Part shown: piece by piece, positions 44,080 to 53,248 of the stretch | Layout of the letters: each line of letters begins with the position of its first letter | Numbering within the stretch: the stretch's first letter is position 1 | DNA from: Pseudonocardia sp. HH130630-07 | GTDB lineage: Bacteria > Actinomycetota > Actinomycetes > Mycobacteriales > Pseudonocardiaceae | Length of the DNA stretch: 64,000 bases | Reading direction: 5' to 3' | NCBI RefSeq assembly: GCF_001698125.1 | Contig: NZ_CP013854.1 | Span: 3,968,001-4,032,000 of the forward strand | Program-made: the position numbers and the translations under genes | Notes under the pieces: generated by a model | The model's input: only the letters and a program-made list of their open reading frames with translations | Database searches by the model: none | What the model was told of the DNA's origin: nothing

Positions 44080-44904
44080 TCAGACCCGTCCGACCTCCTG
44101 CGGGGCCTCCTCGGCCGGGATGTAGCGGTCGATCAGCAGCTTGAACAGCCCACCGCCGACGACGGCGCCCACCAGCGGCGCGACGATCGGCAGCCACCAG
44201 TAGGGGGTGCCGTCCGGGGTGACCCACGCGGTGTCGTAGCCGGAGATCCAGGACGCCAGCCGCGGCCCGAAGTCGCGCGCCGGGTTGATGGCGTAGCCGG
44301 CGTTCGCGCCCCAGGCCATGCCGATGCCCACCACCAGGATGCCGATCATGAACGGCGCCATGTTCGACAGCGGGCCCTTGTTGCGCGGGTGCACCAGCGC
44401 GAAGATCACGAACACCAGGATCGCGGTGCCGACGACCTGGTCGAGGAACGCGGTGGGGATCGAGACCGGGTCACCGGGCAGGGTCGAGAAGATGCCCTGG
44501 GTGTCGGTCAGGTTCGGGTCCACCGAGCGGATGAAGTCGGCGTAGGTGACCCGCACGATGAGCGCCGCCACGAAGGCGCCGAGGGTCTGGGCCAGCACGA
44601 ACGGCGCGACCTTGCGCCACGGGAAGCCGTCGTAGAGCGCGAACGCGAGGGTGACGGCCGGGTTGAGGTGGGCGCCGGAGATCCGGCCGGCCACGTAGAC
44701 ACCGAGCATGACGCCGATGCCCCAGGACCAGGCGACCGAGTCGTACTGGCCGTTGCCGCCGTCGGGTGTGGTGGTGACCTGCGCGACGACGCCGACGCCG
44801 AAGAGGATGAGGATCATCGTCCCGGCGAACTCGGCGCTCAGCTCACCGAGCAGGGACGGTGCCCTCGCCGTGGGCGCCGCCTCGGTCTTCTCGGAGCTCG
44901 TCAT
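44080..44904 (-). CDS. glpF: Aquaglyceroporin / MIP-family channel
   Basis: A 274-residue membrane channel. The two NPA-type loops are [18 protein letters not shown] (~77) and [18 protein letters not shown] (~210); the aspartate after the second NPA (NPARD) is the mark of glycerol-conducting members. Six long and two half helices are visible. It should admit glycerol for GlpK. The ATG at 44904 has GAGGAGGGG upstream. It is divergent from the IclR-type regulator, with a palindrome between them. Confidence 0.94.
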   Translation of the reverse strand: MTSSEKTEAAPTARAPSLLGELSAEFAGTMILILFGVGVVAQVTTTPDGGNGQYDSVAWSWGIGVMLGVYVAGRISGAHLNPAVTLAFALYDGFPWRKVAPFVLAQTLGAFVAALIVRVTYADFIRSVDPNLTDTQGIFSTLPGDPVSIPTAFLDQVVGTAILVFVIFALVHPRNKGPLSNMAPFMIGILVVGIGMAWGANAGYAINPARDFGPRLASWISGYDTAWVTPDGTPYWWLPIVAPLVGAVVGGGLFKLLIDRYIPAEEAPQEVGRV

Positions 44905-44998
44905 CGAACCCCTCCTCATGGAGTGCCGGTGGCGGGACCGGGCGGCCCCGCCGTGCGCGCAGACGCTAGGAGCAGGCGCGGGCGGCGGCAACGCGAGG

Positions 44999-45017
44999 CG
45001 TTCGACGATGTCGAACG
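44999..45017. promoter_or_regulatory. IclR-type operator candidate in the glycerol divergent promoter
   Basis: CGTTCGACGATGTCGAACG is a perfect 8+3+8 inverted repeat, with an outer GCAAC/GTTGC pair. It lies 53 bp before the IclR start and 95 bp before the aquaporin start. Confidence 0.65.
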
Positions 45018-45069
45018 TTGCGGGTCGATCGGGTCATGATCGGGTTCGGAGCGCCTAGGATGCGGGACC

Positions 45070-45831
45070 GTGGCCCGGCAGATCCAGTCCGTGGAGCGGG
45101 CGGCCGCCCTGCTGCGGCTGCTCGGGAGCGCCGGGCGCCCGCTCGCGCTCGCCGAGCTGGCGGCGGCACTGGACCTGCCCCGCCCGACCGCGCACGGCAT
45201 CCTCCGGACGCTGCGCGAGGAGGGCCTGGTCGCGCAGGACCCGCGGTCCGGGCGCTACCTGCTCGGCGAGGGACTGGACCGGCTGGGTGCGCCATGGGAC
45301 CGGCACGACCTGCGGGCCAGGGCGATGAACTGGGCGGACGCGCTGGCCGCCGGCACCGGCTGCGCGGTCTACCTCGGGGTCCCGGCCGTCGACGGTGCCG
45401 GGGTCGACCTGGTGCACCACGTGTTCCGGCCGGACAACACCCCGCAGACGCTGCGCACCAACACCGTGCAGCCGTTGCACGCGACGGCCTGGGGCCTGTA
45501 CCTGCTGGCGTTCGCGCCGGCGTCGGTGCGGGCCCCGGAGCCGCTGGAGCGCTACACCCGGCGCACCGTGTGCGACCCGGCGGAGCTGGCCCGCGAGCTG
45601 ACCGGGGCCCGGCGCCGGGGCTGGGCCGCCGACCGGGGCGGGTGGGAGCCGGACGCCGGTGGGCTGGCGGTCCCGGTCCGCAGCGGCGGTGGCCTGACCG
45701 TCGCGGCCCTGGGGATCGGGGCACCGGCCGAGCGCCTGTTCACCGCGGACGGCCGGGCCCGGCCGGACCCGCTGACCGAGCTGACCGCGGCGGCCGCCGA
45801 GATCGCCGCCGGACTGGAGGGGCTCGCATGA
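45070..45831 (+). CDS. IclR-family regulator, probably of glycerol genes
   Basis: A 253-residue regulator. The N-terminal winged helix-turn-helix has LAELAAALDLPRPTAHGILR (~26-45). The C-terminal IclR ligand domain is present but slightly short. Streptomyces GylR is the known family example that represses glycerol genes; the position between aquaporin and a second glycerol kinase supports the same role here. The GTG at 45070 is used. Its TGA overlaps the ATG of the next gene (ATGA), so it is co-translated with the kinase. Confidence 0.88.
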   Translation: MARQIQSVERAAALLRLLGSAGRPLALAELAAALDLPRPTAHGILRTLREEGLVAQDPRSGRYLLGEGLDRLGAPWDRHDLRARAMNWADALAAGTGCAVYLGVPAVDGAGVDLVHHVFRPDNTPQTLRTNTVQPLHATAWGLYLLAFAPASVRAPEPLERYTRRTVCDPAELARELTGARRRGWAADRGGWEPDAGGLAVPVRSGGGLTVAALGIGAPAERLFTADGRARPDPLTELTAAAAEIAAGLEGLA

Positions 45832-47333
45832 GCAGCGTGCCGGCGTCGGAACGGGTGGTCGCCGCGATCGACCAGGGGACGACGTCGACCCGGTGCCTGC
45901 TGTTCACCCGGTCCGGGCGGATGGTCGCGGTCGCCCAGCGCGAGCACCGTCAGCACTTCCCGAGCCCGGGGCGCGCCGAGCACGACGCCGCGGAGATCTG
46001 GCGCGCGGTGACCCGGGTGGTGCCCTCGGCACTGCGCCGGGCCGGGCTCGGGCCGGAGAACGTCGCGGCGCTGGGCATCGCGAACCAGCGCGAGACGACG
46101 GTGGTCTGGAACCGGCACACCGGCGTCCCGCTGGCCAGGGCCATCACCTGGCAGGACACCCGGACCGACGGCATCGTCGCCGGGCTCGCCCCGGACGCCG
46201 GGATGTACGCCCGGGTCTCCGGGCTGGTCCCGGCGACGTACTTCGCGGGCCCGCGGCTGCAGTGGCTGCTCGATCGCGTGGCGGGCGCGCGGGAGGGCGC
46301 CGAGCGGGGCGACGTGCTGTTCGGGACGATGGAGACCTGGCTGATCTGGCAGCTCACCGGGGGCCCGGCGGGTGGCGTGCACGTCACGGACGTGACGAAC
46401 GCCAGCCGCACGATGCTGATGGACCTGCGCACCCTGGAGTGGTCCCCGCGCCTGTGCAGCGCGCTGCGGGTGCCGCCGGCGATGCTGCCCCGGATCGTGC
46501 CGAACGCGCAGGTCTACGGCACCTGCACCGGGCTGCTGCCCGGCGTCCCGGTGGCCGGGGCGCTGGGGGACCAGCAGGCGGCGCTGGTGGGCCAGACCTG
46601 CTTCGCGCCCGGCGAGGCCAAGTGCACCTACGGCACCGGGGCGTTCCTGCTGAAGAACACCGGGTCCCGGATCCCCGGCTCGGAGACCGGCCTGATCCCG
46701 ACGGTCGGCTACCTCATCGGCGACGAGCCGGTCTACGCGATCGAGGGGTCGATCGCGATGACCGGCTCGCTGGTCCAGTGGTTCCGCGACGCGCTCGGGA
46801 TGATCGCGACCGCGGCCCGGATCGAGACGCTCGCGCGCACGGTCCCGGACAACGGCGGCTGCTACGTCGTGCCGGCCTTCTCCGGGCTGTACGCCCCGCA
46901 CTGGTACCCGGACGCGCGCGGCGTGATCGTCGGCCTGACCTCCTACATCCACCGCGGCCACCTGGCCCGGGCGGTGCTGGAGGCGACGGCCTGGCAGACC
47001 CGGGACGTGCTGGACGCGATGAACGCCGACTCGGGCGTCCCGGCCACGAGCCTGCGCGCCGACGGCGGCATGACGGCCAACCACCTGCTCATGCAGACCA
47101 TCGCCGACGTGCTCGACCTGACCGTCGAACGCCCGCTCGGCTCCGAGGCGGTCTCGCTGGGTGCGGCGTACGCGGCGGGGCTCGCCGTCGGGTACTGGCC
47201 CGACCAGGAGGTGCTGCGCCGGAACTGGCACCGCGCCGCGGCCTGGGAGCCGGCGATGGACCCGGGAGTGCGACGCCGCGAGCACGACAACTGGCGCCGC
47301 GCGGTGCAGCGCAGCACCGGCTGGGCCCGCTGA
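45828..47333 (+). CDS. Glycerol kinase 2
   Basis: A 501-residue FGGY kinase closely related to the one at 42519. [20 protein letters not shown] (~14), [15 protein letters not shown] (~85), [20 protein letters not shown] (~184) and the signature GEAKCTYGTGAFLLKNTG (~262) are all conserved, so it should be active. Glycerol is the likely substrate, though related polyols are possible. The gene overlaps the IclR gene. A second kinase in the regulatory arm of the regulon is unusual. Confidence 0.93.
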   Translation: MSSVPASERVVAAIDQGTTSTRCLLFTRSGRMVAVAQREHRQHFPSPGRAEHDAAEIWRAVTRVVPSALRRAGLGPENVAALGIANQRETTVVWNRHTGVPLARAITWQDTRTDGIVAGLAPDAGMYARVSGLVPATYFAGPRLQWLLDRVAGAREGAERGDVLFGTMETWLIWQLTGGPAGGVHVTDVTNASRTMLMDLRTLEWSPRLCSALRVPPAMLPRIVPNAQVYGTCTGLLPGVPVAGALGDQQAALVGQTCFAPGEAKCTYGTGAFLLKNTGSRIPGSETGLIPTVGYLIGDEPVYAIEGSIAMTGSLVQWFRDALGMIATAARIETLARTVPDNGGCYVVPAFSGLYAPHWYPDARGVIVGLTSYIHRGHLARAVLEATAWQTRDVLDAMNADSGVPATSLRADGGMTANHLLMQTIADVLDLTVERPLGSEAVSLGAAYAAGLAVGYWPDQEVLRRNWHRAAAWEPAMDPGVRRREHDNWRRAVQRSTGWAR

Positions 47334-47351
47334 GCGAACCTGCCCCTGCGC

Positions 47352-48122
47352 CTAACCGTTGCGGTGCGGCCATCCGCTCCGGTGCGCCGGCCGGTCCCGG
47401 TACGCCCGCTGCCGTCTCCGTCCCTGCCGCCGTCGTGCCCTCCGGTCCTGTTCCATCCGGGACCGGCGGATCTCGAGATCGGTGAGCCGCCCCAGGAACG
47501 AGGTCACCCACCCGATCCGCTCGGTCGCGACCACGGCGAACAGCTCGGTGGCGTCGGTGCCGAGCAGGTCGTCGGAGAGAAGTTCCCGGCCCTCGTCCGA
47601 CACGCTCGCCAGCAGCCGGCGCCCGTCCTCCGGGTCGGGATCGCGCACCACCAGATCGCGTTCCTCCAGCCGGGCCAGCAACCGGGTGATGCCCCCGGTC
47701 CCGAGGCCGACGGTCTCGGCCAGCGCCGCGCCGTCGAGCGGGTGCCGCCGGACGAGCAGCTCGATGAGGACGACGACCTCGTTGAGCGTCAGCAGATGCC
47801 GTTCGGCGAGCGTACGCAGGCGGTACAGCGCGAGGACGTCGCGCCGCGGGAGGATCCGCCGCAGTTCCTCCGACGCGTCCCGCAGGGCGTTCTCCCGTTC
47901 GGCGGCGCACGTGACGGAAGGTGATCCGGCATGTCGCTCACCCGGTAAGCGATTCCGCTGACCAGGTAAGCGATTCGACGCGGGACGATGGGCTCCGTTC
48001 CCGAGCCGGGGGTCTCCGGTGGCCGCCGCGCGCGGAGCCGAGTGGTGGTGGTCGTCGAATCGCTGACCCGGTAAGCGATTCGACGGGTCGGGACGGTCGT
48101 TGTCCGCTGGATGCGAGGTCAT
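47352..48122 (-). CDS. MarR-family regulator, start ambiguous
   Basis: The C-terminal ~175 residues are a MarR regulator: LTLNEVVVLIELLVRRHPLD, then ALAETVGLGTGGITRLLARL for the recognition helix, and EERDLVVRDPDPEDGRRLLA for the wing. The frame is open far upstream, but the only ATG or GTG in it is at 48122, giving 256 residues with a low-complexity lead that repeats NRLPGQR or NRLPGER three times. Those codons are three near-identical 17-bp palindromes, more like operators than protein. A CTG at about 47890 is the alternative start. So either the protein has a repetitive extension or the start is CTG. Confidence 0.72.
   Translation of the reverse strand: MTSHPADNDRPDPSNRLPGQRFDDHHHSAPRAAATGDPRLGNGAHRPASNRLPGQRNRLPGERHAGSPSVTCAAERENALRDASEELRRILPRRDVLALYRLRTLAERHLLTLNEVVVLIELLVRRHPLDGAALAETVGLGTGGITRLLARLEERDLVVRDPDPEDGRRLLASVSDEGRELLSDDLLGTDATELFAVVATERIGWVTSFLGRLTDLEIRRSRMEQDRRARRRQGRRRQRAYRDRPAHRSGWPHRNG
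47935..48077. repeat. Three 17-bp palindromes, candidate MarR operators
   Basis: Sites at 47935-47951, 47956-47972 and 48061-48077. On the minus strand each reads CGCTTACCNGGTSAGCG, symmetric about N. Sites 1 and 2 are 4 bp apart. AGCGATTC follows each site. The strict DNA-level conservation, including third codon positions, points to protein-binding sites next to the MarR gene. Confidence 0.7.
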
Positions 48123-48196
48123 ACAGCCGGGATAGCAGGCCGGTCCGGCCGGGCGCGTCGATCCGACCGGATCCGGCACCCGGGACCGTGGGCGGG

Positions 48197-49522
48197 TCAG
48201 CGGGTGAAGGCGGTCGCGTCGGACAGGTCGGTGCTGCGGGTCTCCGGCAACGCCCAGATGCTCAGGCCCGAGAGGATCGCCAGGAACGCCACCAGCAACG
48301 ACACCGGCCAGGACGCACCGGCGGCCGCGGTCAGGCCGGTCGCCACCAGCGGGGCGATCCCGCCGCCGACGATGCTCGCCGCGTTGTAGCCGATCGACGC
48401 GCCCGTGTAGCGGTAGCGGGTCGCGAACAGCTCGGGCAGGAAGGCCCCCATCGGGGCGAAGACGCCGGCGAAGGCGATCATCGCGACCGAGAAGCCGAGG
48501 GTGATCAGCAGCCCGTCCCCGGTGCCGAGCAGTGCGAACAGCGGGAACGCCCACACCACCGCCAGCGCGCAGGACCAGAGGCAGACCCGGCGGCGTCCCA
48601 CGCGGTCCGACAGCACCGCCAGCACCGGGGTCGCCACACCCATCACGGTGGCCGCGACCATCGCGGCGACCAGCAGCATCGTCCGGGACAGGCCCAGGTC
48701 CGCGGTGCCGTAGGCCAGGCTGAACGTCGTCACCGAGTAGAAGATCGCGTACGTGATGATCATTCCGCCGGTCGCGAGCAGGAGCGATCGGGGCTGCCGG
48801 CGCACGACGTCGACGATCGGTGCGCGGGTCTGCTCCTGCTCGCGCATGGCCTTCTCGAAGACCGGCGTCTCGGCGATCCGGACCCGGATGTAGAGCCCGA
48901 CGACGACCAGGACCGCGCTGGCCAGGAACGGCACCCGCCAGCCCCACGAGGCGAACTGCTCGTCGGTCAGCGCGGCGGACAACAGCAGGAACGCGCCGCT
49001 CGCCACGACGAACCCGACGGCCGGCCCGAGCTGCGGGAAGCTGGAGTACAGGCCGCGCCGGCCGGGCGGGGCGTGCTCGGTCGCCATCAGCACCGCGCCG
49101 CCCCACTCGCCGCCGAGGCCGAAGCCCTGCAGGAACCGGCACAGGACGAGCAGGAGCGGCGCCGCGATCCCGATCGTGTCGTAGGTCGGGAGCACGCCGA
49201 TCGCGACGGTGCCCACCCCCATCGTCAGCAGCGAGACGACCAGCGTCGCCTTGCGGCCGATCCGGTCACCGAAGTGGCCGAACGCGACGGCGCCGACCGG
49301 CCGGGCGACGAACCCGGCGCCGAACGTCGCGAGCGCGGCCAGCGTCCCCGCGAGCCGGTCGAGGTCGGGGAAGAACAGCGTCCCGAACACCAGCGCGGCC
49401 GCGGTCCCGTAGATGTAGAAGTCGTAGAACTCGATGGCCGTGCCGATGAAGCTGGCCGTCGCGATCCGACGGGGGGACATCGCCGGCGACGGCCGGTCAC
49501 TCCTCGACCCGGACGGGCTCAC
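48197..49522 (-). CDS. MFS transporter, metabolite:H+ symporter (MHS) type
   Basis: A 441-residue, 12-helix transporter. IEFYDFYIYGTAAALVFG (~29) and GHFGDRIGRKATLVVSLLTM (~79) match the proline/shikimate/alpha-ketoglutarate symporter branch; GEWGGAVLMATEHAPPGRRG (~130) is its next signature. It probably takes up an organic acid or zwitterion with protons. The GTG at 49522 is preferred because GGAGGAAC lies just upstream; ATG 49480 has none. It precedes the MarR gene and may be its target. The next gene is divergent. Confidence 0.88.
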   Translation of the reverse strand: MSPSGSRSDRPSPAMSPRRIATASFIGTAIEFYDFYIYGTAAALVFGTLFFPDLDRLAGTLAALATFGAGFVARPVGAVAFGHFGDRIGRKATLVVSLLTMGVGTVAIGVLPTYDTIGIAAPLLLVLCRFLQGFGLGGEWGGAVLMATEHAPPGRRGLYSSFPQLGPAVGFVVASGAFLLLSAALTDEQFASWGWRVPFLASAVLVVVGLYIRVRIAETPVFEKAMREQEQTRAPIVDVVRRQPRSLLLATGGMIITYAIFYSVTTFSLAYGTADLGLSRTMLLVAAMVAATVMGVATPVLAVLSDRVGRRRVCLWSCALAVVWAFPLFALLGTGDGLLITLGFSVAMIAFAGVFAPMGAFLPELFATRYRYTGASIGYNAASIVGGGIAPLVATGLTAAAGASWPVSLLVAFLAILSGLSIWALPETRSTDLSDATAFTR

Positions 49523-49705
49523 CGTTCCTCCGTTCGCCGCACTGCAGCCGTGGTTCAGCCGGAGCACTCTCGACCGCCGTGCGCGATCCTGTCAACGGCC
49601 CGGATGCGGCGTGGGCACTTGCTCACGATGTGAGTTCTTGCCAGCATGACGGACCGTCGCCCGGTCAGTGCCGTCCGGGCCGGCCGAGGAGGAGGAGCCG
49701 CGCCG

Positions 49706-51049
49706 ATGGGGCCCGAGATCGTCTCGATCGTCGTGCTGATGGTCATGTTCGTGATCGCCACGACGATGCCGGTGAACATGGGGGCGCTCGGTCTGGTCGC
49801 GGCCGTCGCGGTCGGGTCGGGGATGCTCGGGCTGAGCATCGAGGAGGTGATCCTCGGTGTCCCCGACGGTGACGAGATCGCCGGCGGTTTCCCCGGCGAC
49901 CTGTTCCTGCTGCTGGTCGGGCTGACGTACCTGTTCGCACTGGCCACCGCGAACGGCACGGTCGACCTGCTGGTGCACGGCGCGATGCGGCTGGTGGGCG
50001 GGGGCCTGGCGTTCGCCCCGTTCGTGTTCTTCGCGATCTCGTTCGGCCTGTCCGCGCTCGGTGCGCTGTTCGCCGTGGCGATCGTGGCGCCGCTGGCCCT
50101 GCCGTTCGCCCGTCGCTACGGGGTGAACCTGCTGCTCATGGGCATGATGGTGGTGCACGGCGCGCTCGGTGGCGCGTTCTCCCCGATCACGGTCTACGGC
50201 GCGTTCGTCAACTCCACGATGGAACGGGTCGGGCTCCCCAGCGATCCGGTCGTGCTGTTCGTGACCCCGCTGGTGGTCAACGTCGTCATCGCGGTCGTGA
50301 TCTACCTGCTGCTCGGCGGGCGCTCCCTGATCGGGCGCTGGGTGGATCCGGCGGAGTCGGCACCCGGCGCGGACGAGGGCGGTGCCGGCGGGAGTGGTGC
50401 GGCCGCGAGCGGGGCAGCGGCCACGGGGACCGCCGTCGCGGTGGACACCCGGGTCCGGATCGAACGCGGGGTGACGCTCGCCGGGATCGTGCTGATGGCG
50501 GTCGGGGCCGCGGCCTTCGGCTGGGACGTCGGCGTCGTCGCGCTGGCGGTCGCGATCGTGCTGCGCCTGATCAACCCGGGCCGCCCGGACGTCGTCGGGA
50601 AGGTATCCTGGTCCACGGTGCTGCTGATCTGCGGTGTCATCACCTACGTCGGCGTGCTCACCGCGGCCGGGACGATCGACTTCGTGTCGTCGGGCATCAC
50701 GGCGATCGGCGCTCCGCTGCTCGCGGCGCTGCTGCTGTGCTACCTGGGCGGCGTGCTCTCGGCGTTCGCGTTGTCGGTCGCGATCCTCGGCGTCGCGATC
50801 CCGCTGGCGGTCCCGTTCCTGCAGCAGGGCGCGGTCCCGGCGGTCGCGATGGTCGCCGCGCTCGCGGTCGCCGCGACCGTCGTCGACGTCAGCCCGTTCT
50901 CGACCAACGGGGCGCTGATCCTGGCAAACGCACCCGCCGACGTCGACCGGGACGCCTTCTACCGGCAGATGATGGTCTACGCCGGGGTCGTCGTGGCCGT
51001 CGGGCCGCTGCTCGCCTGGGCCCTGCTCGTCCTGCCGGGAAGTCTGTGA
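49706..51049 (+). CDS. SLC13/MatC-type dicarboxylate permease
   Basis: A 447-residue membrane protein with about 12 helices in two similar halves. The N-terminal half resembles the MatC malonate/dicarboxylate carrier domain: IVSIVVLMVMFVIATTMPVN at residues ~4-23. HGALGGAFSPITVYGAFVNS (~151) and DVSPFSTNGALILANAP (~393) look like the paired substrate loops. A poly-Gly/Ala linker separates the halves (~225-250). The ATG at 49706 has GGAGGAGGAG upstream. Dicarboxylate transport is a family inference. A terminator follows. Confidence 0.8.
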   Translation: MGPEIVSIVVLMVMFVIATTMPVNMGALGLVAAVAVGSGMLGLSIEEVILGVPDGDEIAGGFPGDLFLLLVGLTYLFALATANGTVDLLVHGAMRLVGGGLAFAPFVFFAISFGLSALGALFAVAIVAPLALPFARRYGVNLLLMGMMVVHGALGGAFSPITVYGAFVNSTMERVGLPSDPVVLFVTPLVVNVVIAVVIYLLLGGRSLIGRWVDPAESAPGADEGGAGGSGAAASGAAATGTAVAVDTRVRIERGVTLAGIVLMAVGAAAFGWDVGVVALAVAIVLRLINPGRPDVVGKVSWSTVLLICGVITYVGVLTAAGTIDFVSSGITAIGAPLLAALLLCYLGGVLSAFALSVAILGVAIPLAVPFLQQGAVPAVAMVAALAVAATVVDVSPFSTNGALILANAPADVDRDAFYRQMMVYAGVVVAVGPLLAWALLVLPGSL

Positions 51050-51055
51050 CGAACC

Positions 51056-51089
51056 CCGCCGGCGACCCTGCCGGCCGGGTCGCCGGCGG
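51056..51089 (+). terminator. Hairpin terminator after the MatC-type gene
   Basis: CCGCCGGCGACCC pairs exactly with GGGTCGCCGGCGG around an 8-base loop, 7 bp after the stop. Confidence 0.75.
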
Positions 51090-51102
51090 TTAACGTCCGG
51101 AC

Positions 51103-52023
51103 ATGACCACCGACACAGCCGAGCCGGCCGTCCCCGAGCAGGCCGTGGCCGCCGGGCGGCTCGCCCGCGGGCTCGAACCCCTGCACGCCCAGATCTACTT
51201 CGCCCCCGAGGGCGATCCCCGCTACACCGCGGCCGGGCTCGACGAGGGCCGGATGACCTACGTCGCGCCGCGCGCCGCACCGATGGGCGCCGTCGGACCG
51301 TCCGTCGTGACCGCGGCGTTCTACAACTTCGCCCCCTCCCTCGTCGCCCGCTCGCTGCCGCGGGCCTGGACGCTCGCCTCGCCGGCCGATCTCGTCGCCG
51401 CCCGGTTCGAGGTCGCCGACGCGTCCCTGCGCCGGCTGCTGGGCGACGCCGTCGACTCGCCGGAGATGGCGGAGGCGGCCACGCTCGCGCGCACCGCCGC
51501 CGCGGCCGTCTCGCCGGACGGCCGCCCGCTGGCCGCGGGACACCTGGACGTCGAGTGGCCGACCGCCCCGCACGTCGTGTTCTGGCACGCCCTGTCGATC
51601 CTGCGCGAGCACCGCGGGGACGGGCACATCGCGCTGCTCGTCGCGGCCGGTCTGTCCGGCCTGGAGGCCCTGCTCACCGCGACCGCGACCGGGACCGGCT
51701 TCACCCCGGAGTTCGCCCGGGCCAGCCGGGGCTGGACGGTGCAGGAGTGGAACGACGGCGTGGCCCGGCTGGGGGAGCGGGGCCTGCTGGAACACGCGGC
51801 ACCGTCCGACGAGACGGTGGTACCGGTCCTCACCGAGGCCGGCGCCGCGCTGCGCAAGCGGATCGAGGACCACACCCACCGCCTCGGCGCCGCACCGTGG
51901 GGCGCCCTCGGCGCCGACGGCGCGACCCGGCTCGGGGAGATCGGCGGCGCCTTCGCCCGGACGGCGCTCGCGAACGGGGCCTTCCCGTCCGACGGCGTGT
52001 TCGCGGCGCGTCCGGCCCGCTGA
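51103..52023 (+). CDS. SCO6745-type protein with helix-turn-helix-like part
   Basis: A 306-residue actinomycete protein. RLARGLEPLHAQIYFAPEG (~19) and YTAAGLDEGRMTYVAPRAAP, then MGAVGPSVVTAAFYNFAP are the conserved first block. A DVEWPTAPHVVFWHALSILR block follows (~149), and the C-terminal ~100 residues fold like a winged helix (EWNDGVARLGERGLLE). No biochemical function is known to me. The ATG at 51103 follows a terminator, so it is monocistronic. Confidence 0.85.
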   Translation: MTTDTAEPAVPEQAVAAGRLARGLEPLHAQIYFAPEGDPRYTAAGLDEGRMTYVAPRAAPMGAVGPSVVTAAFYNFAPSLVARSLPRAWTLASPADLVAARFEVADASLRRLLGDAVDSPEMAEAATLARTAAAAVSPDGRPLAAGHLDVEWPTAPHVVFWHALSILREHRGDGHIALLVAAGLSGLEALLTATATGTGFTPEFARASRGWTVQEWNDGVARLGERGLLEHAAPSDETVVPVLTEAGAALRKRIEDHTHRLGAAPWGALGADGATRLGEIGGAFARTALANGAFPSDGVFAARPAR

Positions 52024-52201
52024 GTCCCACCGGCCGCGCCCTCCCGCGGCACCCGTCCGGGCGCATCGGTGCGACCGGACGGGGCGTCGCGGGTCCCGGG
52101 GGTGTGTAGGGAAGGCGGAACGTCCCGCGTGCCCGATATGGTGCGGGCGTGACCGGCCCGGCCGGGCCGGAGCGGGTGCTCGCGAACGGGAGGGAGGCCC
52201 G

Positions 52202-53203
52202 GTGCTCGAGATCAGCGGGCTCGAATGGGCCATCATGATCGGGGTGGTCGTCGCGCTGCTGGCGCTCGACCTCATCCTGGCGTGGCTCAAGCCGCACAAG
52301 GTCGGGTTCGGCGAGGCGACGGCCTGGTCGGTGTTCTACGTCCTCGTCGCGATCGCGTTCGGCGTGGTCTTCGCGATGGTGCACGGCTGGGACTTCGGCA
52401 CCCAGTACTTCACCGGCTACATCGTCGAGAAGAGCCTCTCGGTCGACAACCTGTTCGTCTTCGTCATCATCATGACGACGTTCGCGGTCCCGGAGGAGCA
52501 CCAGCACAAGGTGCTGACGTTCGGGATCGTGCTCGCCCTCATCATGCGCGCGATCTTCATCGCGGTCGGGGCGACGCTGCTGAACCTGTTCTCGTTCATG
52601 TTCCTGCTGTTCGGCCTGCTGCTGCTCTGGACGGCGGTCCAGCTCTACCGGCACAAGGACGAGGAACCCGACGTCGAGGACAACATGGTCGTGAAGGGCG
52701 CTCGCAAGCTCTTCCCGGTCACCGAGGAGTACGACGGCGGCAAGCTCTTCAGCCGGGAGAACGGCCGCCGGGTCGCCACGCCGATGTTCATCGTGCTCGT
52801 CGCGATCGGCGGGATCGACCTGCTCTTCGCGCTCGACTCGATCCCCGCGGTGTTCGGCGTGACCCAGGAGGCCTACATCGTGTTCGCGGCCAACGCGTTC
52901 GCGCTGCTCGGGCTCCGGGCGCTGTTCTTCCTGGTCAAGGGCCTGCTCGACCGGCTGGTCTACCTGTCAACCGGGCTCGCGATCATCCTCGGGTTCATCG
53001 GGATCAAGCTGGTCCTGCACTGGGCCCACGTCGACATCTCGCCGGCCGTCCCGGAGATCCCGACCATGCTCAGCCTGGTCGTGATCCTCGGCATCCTCGC
53101 GATCGTCACCGTCGCCAGCCTGATCAAGACCAAGGGCGACCCGTCGGTCACCGCGAAGCCGGGCTCGTTGAAGGCCCGGAAGGAACGCAGCGAGCAGAAC
53201 TGA
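52202..53203 (+). CDS. TerC-family integral membrane protein
   Basis: A 333-residue protein with eight or nine helices. SLSVDNLFVFVIIMTTFAVP (~81) and LLFALDSIPAVFGVTQEAYI (~206) contain the paired aspartates that mark TerC/Alx. Members take part in metal (Mn2+, Ca2+) homeostasis and in tellurite resistance in some bacteria. The GTG at 52202 has GGGAGG upstream. The gene is followed by a strong terminator shared with the convergent ABM gene. Confidence 0.92.
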   Translation: MLEISGLEWAIMIGVVVALLALDLILAWLKPHKVGFGEATAWSVFYVLVAIAFGVVFAMVHGWDFGTQYFTGYIVEKSLSVDNLFVFVIIMTTFAVPEEHQHKVLTFGIVLALIMRAIFIAVGATLLNLFSFMFLLFGLLLLWTAVQLYRHKDEEPDVEDNMVVKGARKLFPVTEEYDGGKLFSRENGRRVATPMFIVLVAIGGIDLLFALDSIPAVFGVTQEAYIVFAANAFALLGLRALFFLVKGLLDRLVYLSTGLAIILGFIGIKLVLHWAHVDISPAVPEIPTMLSLVVILGILAIVTVASLIKTKGDPSVTAKPGSLKARKERSEQN

Positions 53204-53211
53204 GCAGGACT

Positions 53212-53243
53212 CCGTGGGCGCGCCGGGACCGGCGCGCCCACGG
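53212..53243. terminator. Bidirectional hairpin between terC and ABM genes
   Basis: CCGTGGGCGCGCC and its exact complement (13 bp) flank a 6-base loop, 8 bp after the terC stop and 5 bp before the ABM stop. Confidence 0.8.
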
Positions 53244-53248
53244 GCGGC

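Noticed and set aside
47935..48077. CRISPR-like array at the three 17-bp repeats
   Set aside because: Only three units, spacings of 4 and 88 bp, each unit symmetric, and no cas genes nearby. An operator reading fits better.
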